DNA of 64,000 nt, taken from positions 62,001 through 126,000 of the forward strand of contig NZ_JPOE01000002.1 in assembly GCF_000733775.1 (NCBI RefSeq), given 5' to 3'. Both the position numbers and the translations under genes were made by a program. Below, one piece after another: positions 63,107-64,000 of the stretch (position 1 is the stretch's first letter; the number at the start of each line of letters is the position of its first letter). The DNA is from Thiomonas sp. FB-Cd (GTDB lineage: Bacteria; Pseudomonadota; Gammaproteobacteria; Burkholderiales; Burkholderiaceae_C). The notes beneath the pieces were generated by a model. That model was not told where the DNA came from. It saw nothing but the letters and a program-made list of their open reading frames with translations, and did not search any database.

Positions 63107-63787
63107 TCACCCCACCAGCCGAGTGAGTGCGCGGCTGCTCGTGGAGCCAACTTCCTTGTGCAGGTAGCGGATGAGCATGCCGAAGGTGGAGACGATGATC
63201 AGCAGGTCGAACAGGATCACCATTTCCAGCAACAGCGGCATGCCCGGCACCAGGATTTGCGAGCCAAGAAAAATGCCGTTCTCGATCACCAGCAGGCCGA
63301 GGATGGAACTCACCGCCTCCGCGCGCAGCACCAGCATCAGAAAGCCGATGAGCTTGAGCGCGAACATGGCGGTCAGCGCCAGCACGGCGATGTTGTCCAC
63401 CAGGTTCATGCGCACCCCAAGCTTCTCCGCCACAGCGTAGGAAAACAGCACCAGAAAGCCGCCGAGCACGATGCTCGACGCCGGTTGCAGCAAGGGCGTG
63501 AACTCGCGGTTCTGCCCCAGGCCGTTGACGATGCGCACGAGCAGGTATGGCAGCAGGGTGCCGCGAAACAGCGCGGTCAGTGCGGCGATGAAAATCAGCT
63601 CCGGGTAATGCCCGGTGATGCCGATGGCCAGCGACAGCGCCGCAATCACCCATGACTCGGCGGCGAAGGCCAGGATGTGGTTCTTGATCCAGTGCGAGCC
63701 AAGCATGACGAAGGCCAGGATGAGCGCGATGATGATCAGCAGGCTGAAGATGGATGCCTGCACGCCGCCGAGGTGGAAGATCAACAT
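63107..63787 (-). CDS. HyfE-like membrane subunit
   Basis: 226 residues with about seven helices. The N-terminal part (SIFSLLIIIALILAFVMLGS), NREFTPLLQPASSIVLGGFL and ALKLIGFLMLVLRAEAVSSI, then LLVIENGIFLGSQILVPGMP match HyfE, which combines a NuoK-like segment with extra helices. GAGGAG is in the overlap with the HyfC stop, giving tight coupling. The start is at 63787. Confidence 0.85.
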   Translation of the reverse strand: MLIFHLGGVQASIFSLLIIIALILAFVMLGSHWIKNHILAFAAESWVIAALSLAIGITGHYPELIFIAALTALFRGTLLPYLLVRIVNGLGQNREFTPLLQPASSIVLGGFLVLFSYAVAEKLGVRMNLVDNIAVLALTAMFALKLIGFLMLVLRAEAVSSILGLLVIENGIFLGSQILVPGMPLLLEMVILFDLLIIVSTFGMLIRYLHKEVGSTSSRALTRLVG

Positions 63788-63797
63788 GGCATGCTCC

Positions 63798-64000
63798 TCA
63801 CACCTGCCGCGCGACGATGGCGAGGACGGCCATCAGGAAGGACAGCGCCAGCGGCTCCTGATAACGGTAAAAGCGCAGGCGCGACTGCGATGTGTCGACA
63901 AACACCATCACCAGTCCGAGGGCGAACCACTTGGCCAGCAGAGCGAGGGTGGCGCCGATCATGCCCAGCGCCGTGCCTTGTTCCGACAGGCCCCAGGGAA
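63798..64000 (-). CDS. HyfC-like membrane subunit, NuoH family (5' end outside window)
   Basis: Only the last 66 codons are inside the window. They read through LALLAKWFALGLVMVFVDTS and SRLRFYRYQEPLALSFLMAV to a TGA at 63800. The DTS-x2-RLRFYR part matches the end of HyfC/HycD. The rest, and any hyfB-like gene upstream of it, lie beyond the right edge. Confidence 0.8.
   Translation of the reverse strand, partial: PWGLSEQGTALGMIGATLALLAKWFALGLVMVFVDTSQSRLRFYRYQEPLALSFLMAVLAIVARQV

Overview
The window looks like chromosomal DNA of a GC-rich betaproteobacterium (Burkholderiales type): MinCD, AidB, LolCD, the RpfE-RecJ pair, a MoxR/DUF58/VWA operon and a tRNA-Arg(ACG) beside a mobilisable island. 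The mix of fluoride, envelope and complex-I-like genes would suit an acid- or metal-exposed organism such as Thiomonas. That genus is an inference from gene content, not from a search.

Layout. 1-1218: minD (cut by the left edge) and minC. 1493-8054: AidB-like acyl-CoA dehydrogenase, PAP2 phosphatase, DUF4337 protein, lolC, aldo/keto reductase and SDR. 8256-14324: rpfE, recJ and a 1050-residue protein with a LOV-type blue-light domain plus GGDEF and EAL. 14368-28416 (minus strand): a tightly packed operon-like run with a MurJ/Wzx-type flippase, an aldolase, an initiating sugar transferase, asnB, a glycosyltransferase and a full nonulosonic (legionaminic-type) acid pathway, ending in lolD. 28616-28692: tRNA-Arg(ACG) with a terminator.

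28756 to about 36874: a mobilisable island with relaxase, MobC, a replication/primase-like operon, an HTH regulator and a PIN/RHH toxin-antitoxin pair. It carries a 126-128 bp inverted repeat at about 93% identity, and no integrase is visible. 37314-39717: histidine phosphatase, HIT protein, MFS transporter. 39796-41415: an IS1182-like element ending 8 bp before a six-gene aerotolerance-type (Bat) operon (41424-48300). 48385-49594: a small DMT-type membrane protein and MgtC.

49788-64000 is the most interesting part. A sigma70-like promoter leads straight into a fluoride (crcB-motif) riboswitch. Its 3' arm can also pair with a strong Shine-Dalgarno sequence in front of a 63-codon leader ORF. 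That ORF contains a strong intrinsic terminator and ends by ATGA overlap on a cyclopropane-fatty-acid-synthase-type gene. A variant enolase (enolase is a classic fluoride target) and two tandem MutS-like ATPases follow. Converging on them from the minus strand are DUF190 and the fluoride channel gene crcB, downstream of a hydrogenase-4-like membrane complex (hyfC-E-F-G-HI-B). The large subunit of that complex lacks all four [NiFe]-binding cysteines. I read the region as a fluoride-stress locus joined to an ion-pumping Ehr-type complex. The leader-ORF/terminator arrangement is the element most likely to be undescribed.
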